NCBI GenBank assembly: GCA_964225175.1
Contig: CAXQNK010000070.1
Location: 1 to 64,000, forward strand
Direction: 5' to 3'
Source: WTJD01 sp964225175
Lineage (GTDB): Bacteria; Pseudomonadota; Gammaproteobacteria; Xanthomonadales; SZUA-36
DNA length: 64,000 nucleotides
Notes under the pieces: generated by a model
What the model saw: only the letters and a program-made list of their open reading frames with translations
Databases searched by the model: none
What the model was told of the DNA's origin: nothing
Shown here: positions 8,481 to 16,636 of the stretch, in pieces
How the letters are laid out: every line of letters begins with the position of its first letter
How positions within the stretch are numbered: the first letter of the stretch is position 1
Translations under genes and position numbers: made by a program

Positions 8481-9776
8481 TCAGGCCCATTGCTCCAGAC
8501 AATCGGACAGGGCGTCGAGCAAATGAGCAGCTTCCGACTTTGAAAATACGAGGGGAGGACGCAGCTTGAGGACATTTTCACCCTGACCCGTGCGTCCAAT
8601 GAGTACTCCACGATCGCGCATGCCGTTGACCAGTTTGCGGGCCAGTGCCGCATCAGGAGTCTTTAGGGCTCGGTCGGTGATGAGGTCGACGCCGAGGTAC
8701 AATCCCGACCCGCGCACGTCACCGATGGCTGGGTATGACTCCGCAAGTTCCAGCAGCCCAGTGCGCAGTTGTGCTCCGGTGGTGAGAGCGTTGTCTTGCA
8801 ATGATTCTCCTGCGATGACTTCCAGCACGGCCATGACGGCCGCACAAGCAGCGTGACTCCCCCCGAAGGTGTTGAAGTAGCTTGCCTTTTTCGCGAACGA
8901 GCCAAGGATGTCCGAGCGCGTGATCATCGCGGAGACCGGATACCCGTTTCCCATGGGTTTGCCAATGGTTACCATGTCCGGTTCGACTCCATGTCGCTCG
9001 AAACCCCAGAAGCTGCTCCCCAGTCGGCCAAAGCCCGCCTGGACTTCATCGGCAATCAGCAGCCCACCGGCTGAATGAATGATTTCAGTTGCTGCGCGAA
9101 GGTAACCGGTGGGTGGCTCTACCAGGCCTTCCGAGGAAAAGATGGTGTCAATAACGAGTGCCGCCGGTCGGATTTTGCGGGCAGCCAGTCGATCAATGGC
9201 GCTGCGCAAGGCATCGAGATGATAATCCAGTGGCGCTTTTGCGGTGTCCTCGGCGCCTCGGAAGGTATCGGGCGCGGGCACCATTTCGATGTGTTCGCCG
9301 ACGCCCTCCGGGGGTGGTTCCTCGGGGGAGATCTGAGCGATTTCCGTCGAATTCCCATGATAGGCGAAGCGTGTCACGATCACCCCGCGGGCCTGAGTGT
9401 GAGCGCGTGCAACGCGCAATGCGAGCTCAACGGCCTCGGTTCCGCTGCAGGCGAAAGTGACCCGATCGAGAGATCGCGGGAACAGGTCGAGCAGGGTCTC
9501 GGAGCAACGAATGACCATTTCACTGAGATAGCGGGTGTGCGTATTCAGCGTTCCCAGTTGCTTGCTCACCGCGGCCACAACCTTCGGATGACAATGTCCC
9601 ACGATTGGTACGTTGTTGTACGCATCAAGGAAGGCATGTCCCTGTGAATCGAAAAGCCAGCAGCCCTCTCCGCGGACCAAGTCCAGTGGCTGGTCATAGA
9701 ACAGGCGATAGGCCTGGCCCATCGATGCGTCGCGACGTGACTTCAGAGCAGAATGGTGACTGTCAGAATGGGTCAT
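8481..9776 (-). CDS. Class III PLP aminotransferase / amino-phospholyase
   Basis: 431 residues, fold-type I PLP enzyme of the ornithine/AGXT2 subgroup. The cofactor-binding Asp lies in IADEVQAGFG (about 243-250), and the Schiff-base Lys in TIGKPMGNGYP (about 273). The family includes alanine-glyoxylate aminotransferase 2 and the ammonia-phospholyases for phosphoethanolamine and 5-phosphohydroxylysine. The gene immediately before it, overlapping by four bases, encodes an APH-fold kinase of the type that phosphorylates hydroxylysine. Because of this pairing I favour phospho-lyase activity (release of ammonia and phosphate from a phosphorylated amino alcohol) over transamination; that is inference. 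Confidence 0.88.
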   Translation of the reverse strand: MTHSDSHHSALKSRRDASMGQAYRLFYDQPLDLVRGEGCWLFDSQGHAFLDAYNNVPIVGHCHPKVVAAVSKQLGTLNTHTRYLSEMVIRCSETLLDLFPRSLDRVTFACSGTEAVELALRVARAHTQARGVIVTRFAYHGNSTEIAQISPEEPPPEGVGEHIEMVPAPDTFRGAEDTAKAPLDYHLDALRSAIDRLAARKIRPAALVIDTIFSSEGLVEPPTGYLRAATEIIHSAGGLLIADEVQAGFGRLGSSFWGFERHGVEPDMVTIGKPMGNGYPVSAMITRSDILGSFAKKASYFNTFGGSHAACAAVMAVLEVIAGESLQDNALTTGAQLRTGLLELAESYPAIGDVRGSGLYLGVDLITDRALKTPDAALARKLVNGMRDRGVLIGRTGQGENVLKLRPPLVFSKSEAAHLLDALSDCLEQWA

Positions 9777-10819
9777 GTTCCATGAATGCTGCGCAGGCGC
9801 TGGCTGGCTTCTGAAAGCGTTATGTCCCGGAGTCGGTTCAGGCGATCGATCGCAGCCTCGGTATCGATGAGCAGGTACTCGCGGTTGTGGGGGTGGAGAT
9901 CCGCCATTTTCGATGTAATCACGATCGAGCTGACCAGGCGAGCCTGGACCAGTCCGGCGAGGGCGTCGGTCTCGCCAATTTCCAGCGGTGAAACACGGTG
10001 GTAACCGCGCACCATGGGCAACATACCCTCTAACGGGTCCGCCCCTTCCGCGAGCTGATAGGCACAGGCAACACCCAACTCACAGATGCGGGGCGCATAC
10101 AGCGCGTCCCCGAAATCGAGAATGCCACTGATCTCCTCCTTGTCAGTATCCGAAACCAGAACATTGTCAAGATGAAAATCCTGGTGAATCACCTGGTGTG
10201 GCAGCGATGAGATCAGCGGCAGTGTCCTCGATTTGAAGGATGTGATGGTCTCGAGCACCAGGTTCCGGGTAGGCCCTGGGGCCATGTCCCCGACAAGGTG
10301 TATCAGTCGGTCCGTGCGGCTGAGGTCCCAGAAAAGTTCCCGTTTCTGGGCTGGATGACGGAATCCGAGCAGTGCCTGATCCAGCCTCGCTAGAATTGCG
10401 CCGAGAGTCGTTTTCAGGCTTTCGGAAAGCGAACTGTCTCTTACAAACCCACCCTCTCGCCATGAAAGCAGGCAGGCGATATGCGGCGTACCGTCAGGCG
10501 CTTTTACATTGACCTGAAGGAGGTCTTCAGCCGTTCGAATCACCCTGGGGACCGGCAACCCGGGATCGACTTGTGCTATGTGATCGAGCGCCCGCATCTG
10601 GAAATCCACCACGTCTGGATCCTGGGTGTGATTCCAGAGCTTAAGCAGGTGTTTCTGTCCATGGCTTGCGTCGACTCGAAAATTGAGATCGCGTTCGCCA
10701 AACAGCAGTTCACATTGGCCTTGAATGCCGTAGTGACGCTCGACCAGCCGAGCGGCGTCCGCCGAGTCGAATGGCGGTGCGGCAGCCGCCATCGCATCGG
10801 TCATTGAATTGATGGACAT
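9773..10819 (-). CDS. APH-fold kinase, hydroxylysine-kinase-like
   Basis: 348 residues of the aminoglycoside phosphotransferase/choline kinase fold. The catalytic loop is IHQDFHLDNVL (about residues 211-221; catalytic Asp 214, Asn 219), and the metal-binding DFG is in GILDFGDAL (Asp about 235). It is not expected to be a resistance gene: the stop overlaps the start of a class III PLP enzyme (ATGA), and this pairing, sometimes as a single fused protein in other bacteria, is the context that linked this kinase group to hydroxylysine or related amino alcohols in animals. The first ATG (10819) has no clear Shine-Dalgarno; ATG 10804 is an alternative. Confidence 0.82.
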   Translation of the reverse strand: MSINSMTDAMAAAAPPFDSADAARLVERHYGIQGQCELLFGERDLNFRVDASHGQKHLLKLWNHTQDPDVVDFQMRALDHIAQVDPGLPVPRVIRTAEDLLQVNVKAPDGTPHIACLLSWREGGFVRDSSLSESLKTTLGAILARLDQALLGFRHPAQKRELFWDLSRTDRLIHLVGDMAPGPTRNLVLETITSFKSRTLPLISSLPHQVIHQDFHLDNVLVSDTDKEEISGILDFGDALYAPRICELGVACAYQLAEGADPLEGMLPMVRGYHRVSPLEIGETDALAGLVQARLVSSIVITSKMADLHPHNREYLLIDTEAAIDRLNRLRDITLSEASQRLRSIHGT

Positions 10820-10835
10820 GGGCGCTTAAGGCGGT

Positions 10836-11267
10836 TTAGCGGGCCTTGGTAACGTCGGGGAGACCGGAGAACAGGAACCAGGACTTGCGATCAGCATCGT
10901 AGCGCCATTCCTGCCGGTCACGCAGGACGCGCTCGACGGCCTGGCTCTTGTTGAACATCCGAATTTCCACGGCCTGGCGAAACTCCAGCCCGTCGCTGGA
11001 CGGTGTCGCCGACCGGACTTCGTAGCTTGTAACTCTAAACAGCCGCAAGCGGTCCAGGTCCAGGGGGGTGGGGAAGTCCTCGCCCTCGTTGTCGGATCCA
11101 AGAAACTCTACGGCCATGTCCCATTGGCTCCAGCGTATGGCCTTTTCATAGGCCGTCAGCACGGATTCAAGGGTTTGCTCCTGTTGCTTAGTCTCGCAGG
11201 CTGATAGCAAGGCCATGCCGATAGCGGCCAAAGCCCAAATTTTTCCAAGCGGGTAAATCTTTTGCAT
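10836..11267 (-). CDS. Small lipoprotein of unknown function
   Basis: 143 residues from the ATG at 11267, which has GGAG upstream. A lipoprotein signal peptide ends in LLSACE, with the lipidated Cys at about residue 24. The mature part is about 115 residues, mixed alpha/beta, rich in charged residues and ends near WRYDADRKSWFLF. The arrangement (short helical start, then beta strands ending in a Trp-containing strand) resembles NTF2/SnoaL-like small domains, but I cannot confirm that. It lies 58 bases downstream of the Kazal lipoprotein gene and 16 bases before the kinase gene, so all may share a transcript. Confidence 0.75.
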   Translation of the reverse strand: MQKIYPLGKIWALAAIGMALLSACETKQQEQTLESVLTAYEKAIRWSQWDMAVEFLGSDNEGEDFPTPLDLDRLRLFRVTSYEVRSATPSSDGLEFRQAVEIRMFNKSQAVERVLRDRQEWRYDADRKSWFLFSGLPDVTKAR

Positions 11268-11325
11268 CCGTCGGGACTCCTCTGGTTTTAGCGCGGTGGC
11301 TTTGCTGGCCTTTGAGTGTGCAGTT

Positions 11326-11583
11326 TCACTCCAGCGAGCCGCCCTCGCAGGAACCTGTCGTCCACTCGGGCACACCGGCAGCTCTCGCGCCGCAGGCATT
11401 GGAATAGGTTGTGCCATCGCAGCCGCAGACTGGATTGTACTCCATCGTGCAGGCAACCGGACCTGGCGGAGGGTCAATGATGCAGGCTCCTGCTTCGGCC
11501 GCTTTATCGGGCGGTGTGGCGCAGGCACAGAGCAGCAGGCTGATGATGATCGCGGAAAAATATGATTGAAGGGTCTTAGGCAT
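11326..11583 (-). CDS. Kazal-type serine protease inhibitor lipoprotein
   Basis: 85 residues. The N-terminus is a lipoprotein signal peptide ending LLLCACA. The rest carries a Kazal domain: spaced cysteines with the hallmark NPVCGCDGTTYSNAC followed by AAGV and a final GSC. Kazal domains block serine proteases by presenting a rigid loop. Here the protein would be tethered to the outer membrane, where it could guard against host or predator proteases or a self protease. The start overlaps the dgkA stop by eight bases, so it is read with dgkA. Confidence 0.88.
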   Translation of the reverse strand: MPKTLQSYFSAIIISLLLCACATPPDKAAEAGACIIDPPPGPVACTMEYNPVCGCDGTTYSNACGARAAGVPEWTTGSCEGGSLE

Positions 11584-11947
11584 GAAGGAGTCTCCAGATC
11601 ATTGGAATCCAGGTCACTGCAATCAGAACCAGGCTGAACAACACTGCGGCAGAACCCATATCTTTGGCCCTGCCAGATAAATCATGGGGTTCGGCGCCGA
11701 TGCGGTCAACGACGCTTTCTATGGCGCTGTTGAGTAATTCGACGATCAACAGAAGCAGCAGGGGCACAACGAGCAAGAGCCACTCAACGAGTGTGGTGGC
11801 GATGAGAAACGAGACTGGGGTCATCAGCAGAACCAGCATGACTTCCTGGCGGAATGCGGCTTCGTTTTGAAAGGCCGCACGTATGCCGGACCAGGAGTAG
11901 AGGGTCGCATGCCACAATCGAGCCACACCCTTTCGCCCGGGCTTCAT
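11576..11947 (-). CDS. dgkA: Diacylglycerol kinase
   Basis: 123 residues, the standard size for this trimeric inner-membrane enzyme that phosphorylates diacylglycerol left over from membrane-derived oligosaccharide and lipopolysaccharide modification. There are three transmembrane segments, an N-terminal amphipathic part (ATLYSWSGIRAAFQNEAAFRQE) and the conserved active-site stretch ELLNSAIESVVDRIG followed by AKDMGSAAV. The start at 11947 has GGAGGAG just upstream; the frame extending to 12079 is not needed. Followed by the Kazal lipoprotein gene with an eight-base overlap. Confidence 0.95.
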   Translation of the reverse strand: MKPGRKGVARLWHATLYSWSGIRAAFQNEAAFRQEVMLVLLMTPVSFLIATTLVEWLLLVVPLLLLLIVELLNSAIESVVDRIGAEPHDLSGRAKDMGSAAVLFSLVLIAVTWIPMIWRLLHA

Positions 11948-12127
11948 GATGGTTCTCCTCCGAGATTGGAGTTCAAAGTGCCGACGGTCCATGGCCGTTG
12001 CCGTTGCCGCGTTCGTGGTGCTGTCCAATGTTGCATGTGTCCCCGGGGCCCGGGTCCTGTCGTCTCGCTCACTGCGCATGGCATGCTAACATCCGCCCGT
12101 TAAGTCGCTTATCGAGGATGGTCTCTT

Positions 12128-12907
12128 ATGCTGAAAGTCGCTTCCTGGAATGTCAACTCTCTCAATGTGCGCCTCCCGCACGTTTTGGCGTGGTGCGCTG
12201 TTGAGTCGCCAGACATTCTTGCCCTGCAGGAGACCAAGTTGACCGACGAGAAATTTGCAGCCAAGGCCCTCGAGCCGCTGAATTCGGCGGGCTATCACTG
12301 CATTCATTCCGGTCAGCCGACTTATAACGGAGTGGCCTTGTTCAGCCGATCTCCGGGCAGCGATGTCGTTACCGATGTCCCCGGCCTGGAAGACCCCCAG
12401 AGGCGAATTCTCGCGGCCACCTTTGGAGACCTGCGAGTCATCGACCTGTACGTGGTCAATGGCAAGGAGGTGGGATCAGACAAGTTCGCTTACAAAATGG
12501 AATGGCTCGGCCATGTGACCGAGTGGATTGCATCAGAGCTGAAACGTCACGAACGCGTCATCGTACTTGGGGACTTCAATATCGCTCCGGATGATCGGGA
12601 CGTTTATGATCCTGAGGCCTGGAAGGACGACATTTTGTGCAGTGTGGAAGAACGCGCCGCCCTGGCCCGGATCATGGAGCTCGGCCTGACCGACACATTT
12701 CGGATGTTCGAACAACCGGAAAAGAGCTACAGCTGGTGGGATTATCGCCAGGCTGCTTTTCGTCGCGGCATGGGGTTACGTATAGATCTTGTGCTGGCGT
12801 CAAAACCCCTGGCTGAGTTGTGCTCAGCCGCCTACATTGATGTGGAACCGCGGCGCCAGCAGCAGCCGTCTGACCATACTCCAGTGATTGCGGAGTTCTC
12901 TGTCTGA
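12128..12907 (+). CDS. xthA: Exodeoxyribonuclease III
   Basis: 259 residues. AP endonuclease and 3'-5' exonuclease of base-excision repair. The EEP-fold motifs are all present: WNVNSLNVRL at the N-terminus, LQETKL (metal-binding Glu), LGDFNIAP (catalytic Asp/Asn), the WWDYRQ segment typical of XthA, LRIDLVLAS and the final SDHTPVIAEF. GAGGA lies 8 bases before the ATG. Divergent from dgkA across about 180 bases and convergent with the glutaredoxin-fusion gene. Confidence 0.95.
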   Translation: MLKVASWNVNSLNVRLPHVLAWCAVESPDILALQETKLTDEKFAAKALEPLNSAGYHCIHSGQPTYNGVALFSRSPGSDVVTDVPGLEDPQRRILAATFGDLRVIDLYVVNGKEVGSDKFAYKMEWLGHVTEWIASELKRHERVIVLGDFNIAPDDRDVYDPEAWKDDILCSVEERAALARIMELGLTDTFRMFEQPEKSYSWWDYRQAAFRRGMGLRIDLVLASKPLAELCSAAYIDVEPRRQQQPSDHTPVIAEFSV

Positions 12908-12950
12908 CGCGCGACCACGGTGCCCACTGTTTTCCGGTAGCGGGTCCGGT

Positions 12951-13883
12951 TCAGTACAGGGGTACCGAGGGATCGATTTCCTTGGACCAGGCATCTATGC
13001 CGCCGGCCACGTTGCTGATCTGGGTGAACCCCAGGCGCCTGAAGTGCTCGCACACGACATTCGAACGACCGCCCGAATGGCACAGGAATGCAATGGGCGT
13101 CTCCTTGGGGAGCGATTCGAGCTGCGTCTGGGTTTCACCGTTCAGCGCAACAGCGCCCTCGATGGATGCACGAGCTCTCTCGTCATCCGGCCGGACGTCG
13201 ACCAAGGTGATCGCATCGTTCTCAAGGCGTTCACTCAATTCGGCCACTGACATCTGATGCACCGGTGCGGGCGCTTCGGGCAGATTGATGGTCAGCCCTT
13301 CTCCCTCGACGGTGGAGACCCAATCGATCACGGCGCCTTGGGCGCGTTGCGCCGATGCCAGGTCGAACAACAGGTTGATGCCATTGCACTCAACGCTGAT
13401 TTCATGGCCTTGCGCCGGTGCGAGGTTGAATTGGGATTGCCAATTTCCATCAATGCTGAAATGCAACCCGATACCTTCATGGCCCTGCATGGCTTCAACG
13501 ATTTTTTCAGCCGCTGCATCGGTAATGGTGATTTCGGGTGGACTCATGTCTGGTTTATTCAGGCCAAGACATTCGTGGAGTTCTCCGTTGTTGAACATCT
13601 GGGCAACGATGTCGCAGCCCCCGACCAACTCGCCGTCGATATAGAGTTGGGGACTGGTTGGCCAGTTGCCGAAGACCTTGATGCCTTCCCGGATGTCAGG
13701 GTCCTGAAGGACGTCAATGCTCATGTACGCGGGCAACAAGCTGTCGAGCAATCCGGCGGTCTTGGCGGAAAAACCGCACATGGGTTGTTGTGGTGTTCCT
13801 TTCATGAACAACACAACGCGGTCCTGGTTAAGGTATCCCTGGATTTTTTCTCGAGTGGCGTCGCTCAAAGTCATGGCATTCAT
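12951..13883 (-). CDS. Monothiol glutaredoxin / A-type-like / rhodanese fusion
   Basis: 310 residues in three parts. Residues 1-105 are a Grx4-type monothiol glutaredoxin with the CGFS site at 36-39 and the GSH-binding WPTSPQLYIDGELVGGCD. Residues about 115-200 resemble the HesB/IscA fold (ITITDAAAEKI start) but the cluster-binding cysteines are gone: the usual GGCSG position reads GNWQSQ and the C-terminal CxC is absent. Residues about 210-310 are a rhodanese domain with catalytic Cys268 in CHSGGRS. Grx4 proteins carry Fe-S clusters and rhodaneses carry sulfane sulfur, so a role in Fe-S or sulfur trafficking is plausible. Start could also be ATG 13874. Confidence 0.88.
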   Translation of the reverse strand: MNAMTLSDATREKIQGYLNQDRVVLFMKGTPQQPMCGFSAKTAGLLDSLLPAYMSIDVLQDPDIREGIKVFGNWPTSPQLYIDGELVGGCDIVAQMFNNGELHECLGLNKPDMSPPEITITDAAAEKIVEAMQGHEGIGLHFSIDGNWQSQFNLAPAQGHEISVECNGINLLFDLASAQRAQGAVIDWVSTVEGEGLTINLPEAPAPVHQMSVAELSERLENDAITLVDVRPDDERARASIEGAVALNGETQTQLESLPKETPIAFLCHSGGRSNVVCEHFRRLGFTQISNVAGGIDAWSKEIDPSVPLY

Positions 13884-13958
13884 CCGTAATAAAGTGTAAT
13901 GGCTTAAAGATGGGGGACGTTATGAATACTATCAAGACGGCCCGAAAATGGCACTGAA

Positions 13959-14291
13959 TCAGGGTGCTTCAAATTCTTCGCCATAATCGATAGTGATTTC
14001 CTCCCCGGCCCGGATCGCTCTGCTCGCATAAAGGGACGGCCCATCCATTTCAGCATTGGGCGCGTTGGAGTGATTGAGAAAACGAAGCAGGTTGTTGCCG
14101 TCAATTCCTAACCAATCACCCGGCTTGTCTCCCTCTACCCACAACACATGCATGCCATTTTCCTCGGTGGGTATGCCCTCGTAATCGCCAATGTATACAC
14201 CTGTTTCTATAGGGCGCTTGGCGAACAATCCCAAACCGTGTATCCCGGATTGGTCAACGTAGACGCCAGGCACGGATGACCACTCAGACAT
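13959..14291 (-). CDS. Minimal SET-domain protein
   Basis: 110 residues, essentially one SET domain without flanking pre- or post-SET regions. Motifs: GIHGLGLFAKR near the N-terminus (SAM-binding), LRFLNHSNAPNAE (the RFINHSC-like motif) and EITIDYGEEF near the C-terminus. SET domains methylate lysines on proteins; the substrate in bacteria is usually unknown. The start overlaps the stop of the upstream unknown gene by eight bases, so both are probably made together and may act together. Short bacterial SET proteins of this size are known; the absence of a Cys-rich post-SET means the lysine channel must be completed otherwise, perhaps by a partner. Confidence 0.85.
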   Translation of the reverse strand: MSEWSSVPGVYVDQSGIHGLGLFAKRPIETGVYIGDYEGIPTEENGMHVLWVEGDKPGDWLGIDGNNLLRFLNHSNAPNAEMDGPSLYASRAIRAGEEITIDYGEEFEAP

Positions 14292-15438
14292 GATCAGGAA
14301 TGCCTCGTTCCGGAACCAGGATACGAAGGTCAGCGTCGCAGAGAATTCGGCCGGGATATGCGAAACCGCCCGGTCCCACCGGGTCTGCCCGCAGCGCTTC
14401 GTGAATGTCCCCGAGGCCTTCGGGGCTCAGGGGGTAGTAATTTTGCTGGTGCCCGTCAATGACCCTGCTGATGGCCAGCACGCCGAGCGGTTCAGCGCTG
14501 TGTTCCGTGATCTCGGAGACATCGGCAGAACAGGTATTGCTGGAAGATTCGACGAGATAAGTTCCTTGCAGCGGCTCTGCTTGTCCGGCTTGATACTGGA
14601 TCACGGGGATCGAATGGGCCTGCAAAGTGGCGAGGTATTGTCGATATTCAATGGTCCAGGCGGCGTAGGCTTCGGCCAGCTCCGATGCGCTTGCCTGCAG
14701 TTTTTTTCCATCGCCACTATGGGCCCAATAATCAAAGGTTTCAAAATGGGTCTGAACGCAGCCGTTGCCGAATTCGAAAGCATGCCTTTGTGTTCCCCGT
14801 ACGGGGACGATGTCATCCGTTTCTTCCAGTGCCGCAAAAATGAGGCGCCACAGAGATTCAAACCCGAAATGCCCCAGCTGCAGTTTGAGCATCGCCAACA
14901 GGTCGGTCAGGGTCATGAACCGAGCATGGTTGAGCTCGATTCCAAATTGCGCAGTGATTGATTTGGCCGAATGGGCGGAGAGCTGACCCTGCTCGAGGAA
15001 ACGATGTTCCATATCGTCCTCGAGGACGGCCATGACTTCCGCTGGACCCTCAACGCACAGTGGAAGAATTTGCAGGATGGCTGGTGGTGTCGAAGGGTCA
15101 GACTCCAGCCGGGGCTCGGGATGGGATTCGTCCTTGGGGTCTACCGCGACCCGAAGGCGTTTGGAATCGCTCGTGCGCGAGTGTTCTATGCGTTCTGACA
15201 AAGCCGCAAAAATCGGGTATCCGGGGCGCAAGACCTGTGTCTGGTCGAACAGTGAGCTGGCCATCGCCAGATCGCATGGCTCGATTTCCGGGAACACGTT
15301 CGCGAGATCGGTCGCGAGGTGGGCAAGCAATTGTTCCGCTGCGCTCTTGGAAAGCACGCGCGGTTCATCAGGACGCTCGCCGCGGTAGCGGCTCGGGTCC
15401 GATTCAATGGTGACCAAAAGCGGAATGGAACGGCGCAT
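14284..15438 (-). CDS. Conserved-looking protein of unknown function, coupled to SET gene
   Basis: 384 residues, no signal peptide and no transmembrane segment. I do not recognise a family. It is rich in acidic residues in the middle (about 125-150) and appears mixed alpha/beta; segments such as FGFESLWRLIFAALEE and YWAHSGDGKK look like folded-core sequence. Base composition matches its neighbours. The stop overlaps the start of the SET-domain gene by eight bases. Function could be as a partner or substrate of the SET protein; this is only inference from the overlap. The ATG at 15438 has GGGAG very close to it (spacing about one to two bases), so the start is uncertain. Confidence 0.7.
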   Translation of the reverse strand: MRRSIPLLVTIESDPSRYRGERPDEPRVLSKSAAEQLLAHLATDLANVFPEIEPCDLAMASSLFDQTQVLRPGYPIFAALSERIEHSRTSDSKRLRVAVDPKDESHPEPRLESDPSTPPAILQILPLCVEGPAEVMAVLEDDMEHRFLEQGQLSAHSAKSITAQFGIELNHARFMTLTDLLAMLKLQLGHFGFESLWRLIFAALEETDDIVPVRGTQRHAFEFGNGCVQTHFETFDYWAHSGDGKKLQASASELAEAYAAWTIEYRQYLATLQAHSIPVIQYQAGQAEPLQGTYLVESSSNTCSADVSEITEHSAEPLGVLAISRVIDGHQQNYYPLSPEGLGDIHEALRADPVGPGGFAYPGRILCDADLRILVPERGIPDHV

Positions 15439-15507
15439 GCTCCCCGGAGATCCGAAACGATCAGCAGCTTACGCAATGGATGCGCTGGATTTCCATGCTG
15501 GCGTCGG

Positions 15508-16074
15508 TCAAAGCAAGGAGAAGGGTGACTTCGATCCGCCCTCTCTGGAGCGCCCGGCGCGCCGGCGTCGCCGCATGCGGGAGTGCAGCTGCTTGCGCCG
15601 CTCCTCGAGCCAGCTTTCCCGGTCGATTTCGCTTGAGTCGTTACCACGGCGGCAGTTCTCAGCAGCGCGGAATACCACGAAATCCCGATAGGCCTGGATT
15701 TCATGTTTCAGTTCACGCGAGACGATCTCGACAATAATGGCATCGTCCAAAAATCCGAGTCCGGGGATGTTGTCAGGAATCAGGTCGTCTGACTCACTGA
15801 AGTAGGCCAGTGCGTTCAGGATTCGCTGGCGGTCTTCGTCTTCCATGCCCCACGCTTTATCGAGGACCATGCCGATAAGGGTTTCCAGGTGGTTCATTCG
15901 GTCCCTTATAAAATTCGAAGTTTCGCAGCGATTGACCATTTCAAGCACATCGCTGGCGTTACGTATGATCTCTTCGCTCGAGAGGTTTGAGGCGGCGTCG
16001 CGTGCGTGATCGAGAACCTGTTTGAAATGCTCCAGATCGGACCGGCTCAGATTAAAGGTGATTTTCATGCTCAT
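15508..16074 (-). CDS. DUF1232 (YkvA-like) family protein
   Basis: 188 residues from ATG 16074 (GGAG upstream; ATG 16068 also possible). The central region ALAYFSESDDLIPD..PGLGFLDDA is the DUF1232/YkvA signature (typically a short hydrophobic-amphipathic unit with xDLIPD). The N-terminal half is helical and the C-terminus ends in an Arg-rich tail (RMRRRRRAGRSR), which may bind nucleic acid or acidic phospholipids. Function of the family is unknown. A longer frame to 16404 exists but overlaps the next gene and lacks a ribosome-binding site. Confidence 0.78.
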   Translation of the reverse strand: MSMKITFNLSRSDLEHFKQVLDHARDAASNLSSEEIIRNASDVLEMVNRCETSNFIRDRMNHLETLIGMVLDKAWGMEDEDRQRILNALAYFSESDDLIPDNIPGLGFLDDAIIVEIVSRELKHEIQAYRDFVVFRAAENCRRGNDSSEIDRESWLEERRKQLHSRMRRRRRAGRSREGGSKSPFSLL

Positions 16075-16162
16075 GGCATGCTCCGCGGCTGGGGGCGAGA
16101 GCAGTAGACTAACGCTGCGGCTCTGGCCCGTCAAACTTGTTGGCAGGCTCAGATCCCGGGGA

Positions 16163-16636
16163 TTATCTAAACTGTCCTGACCGACCCGGGACAGGATACA
16201 AACGACCCTCGGCATTAAACTTGAGCACCCCGTCCTCGGCGCTGACCGCATCACCCTCGATGGTATAGGCAAGGCTGGTGATGTCTCCGCGTTCCAGTGC
16301 CTTGAGCCGTTCTGCGCCAACCGGGTCCATGCTGAGACTGAAAAGCGAGTTCTCGGCGCCTGATGCGCTGATGGAGAGCATAAATTGATCGCTGTAGCGG
16401 GCAAGTTCGACCTCTTCCAAGGTCAGCGTAAACTGCATCGAGGTCAGATCCAGCGGCACCTCGTTCGCGTTTCGTAACAGCAGGCCCAGCTCAATCTGCG
16501 ATTCAATCGTCTGCAAGGACTGAATGGAAACGAGAGGTGGTTTGCCTCGAATCAGGCGCGGCGCGCATGCCAGGAGCAGGCTGAGGGCGACGCAGGCCAC
16601 CATCAGCCGGCAGGTTTGGGTTCTATTCGGACTCAT
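16163..16636 (-). CDS. LEA14/WHy-domain lipoprotein
   Basis: 157 residues. A lipoprotein signal peptide ends LSLLLACA, Cys at about residue 24. The mature part fits the water-stress/hypersensitive-response (WHy, LEA14) fold: IQSLQTIESQIELGLLLRNANEVPLDL, where the NxNxxPL pattern is the family's hallmark, followed by beta strands. Such proteins are linked to desiccation and stress tolerance; in bacteria they are usually exported or lipidated. The start overlaps the end of the oppF-like gene by 14 bases, making it the last gene of the Opp operon. Confidence 0.82.
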   Translation of the reverse strand: MSPNRTQTCRLMVACVALSLLLACAPRLIRGKPPLVSIQSLQTIESQIELGLLLRNANEVPLDLTSMQFTLTLEEVELARYSDQFMLSISASGAENSLFSLSMDPVGAERLKALERGDITSLAYTIEGDAVSAEDGVLKFNAEGRLYPVPGRSGQFR

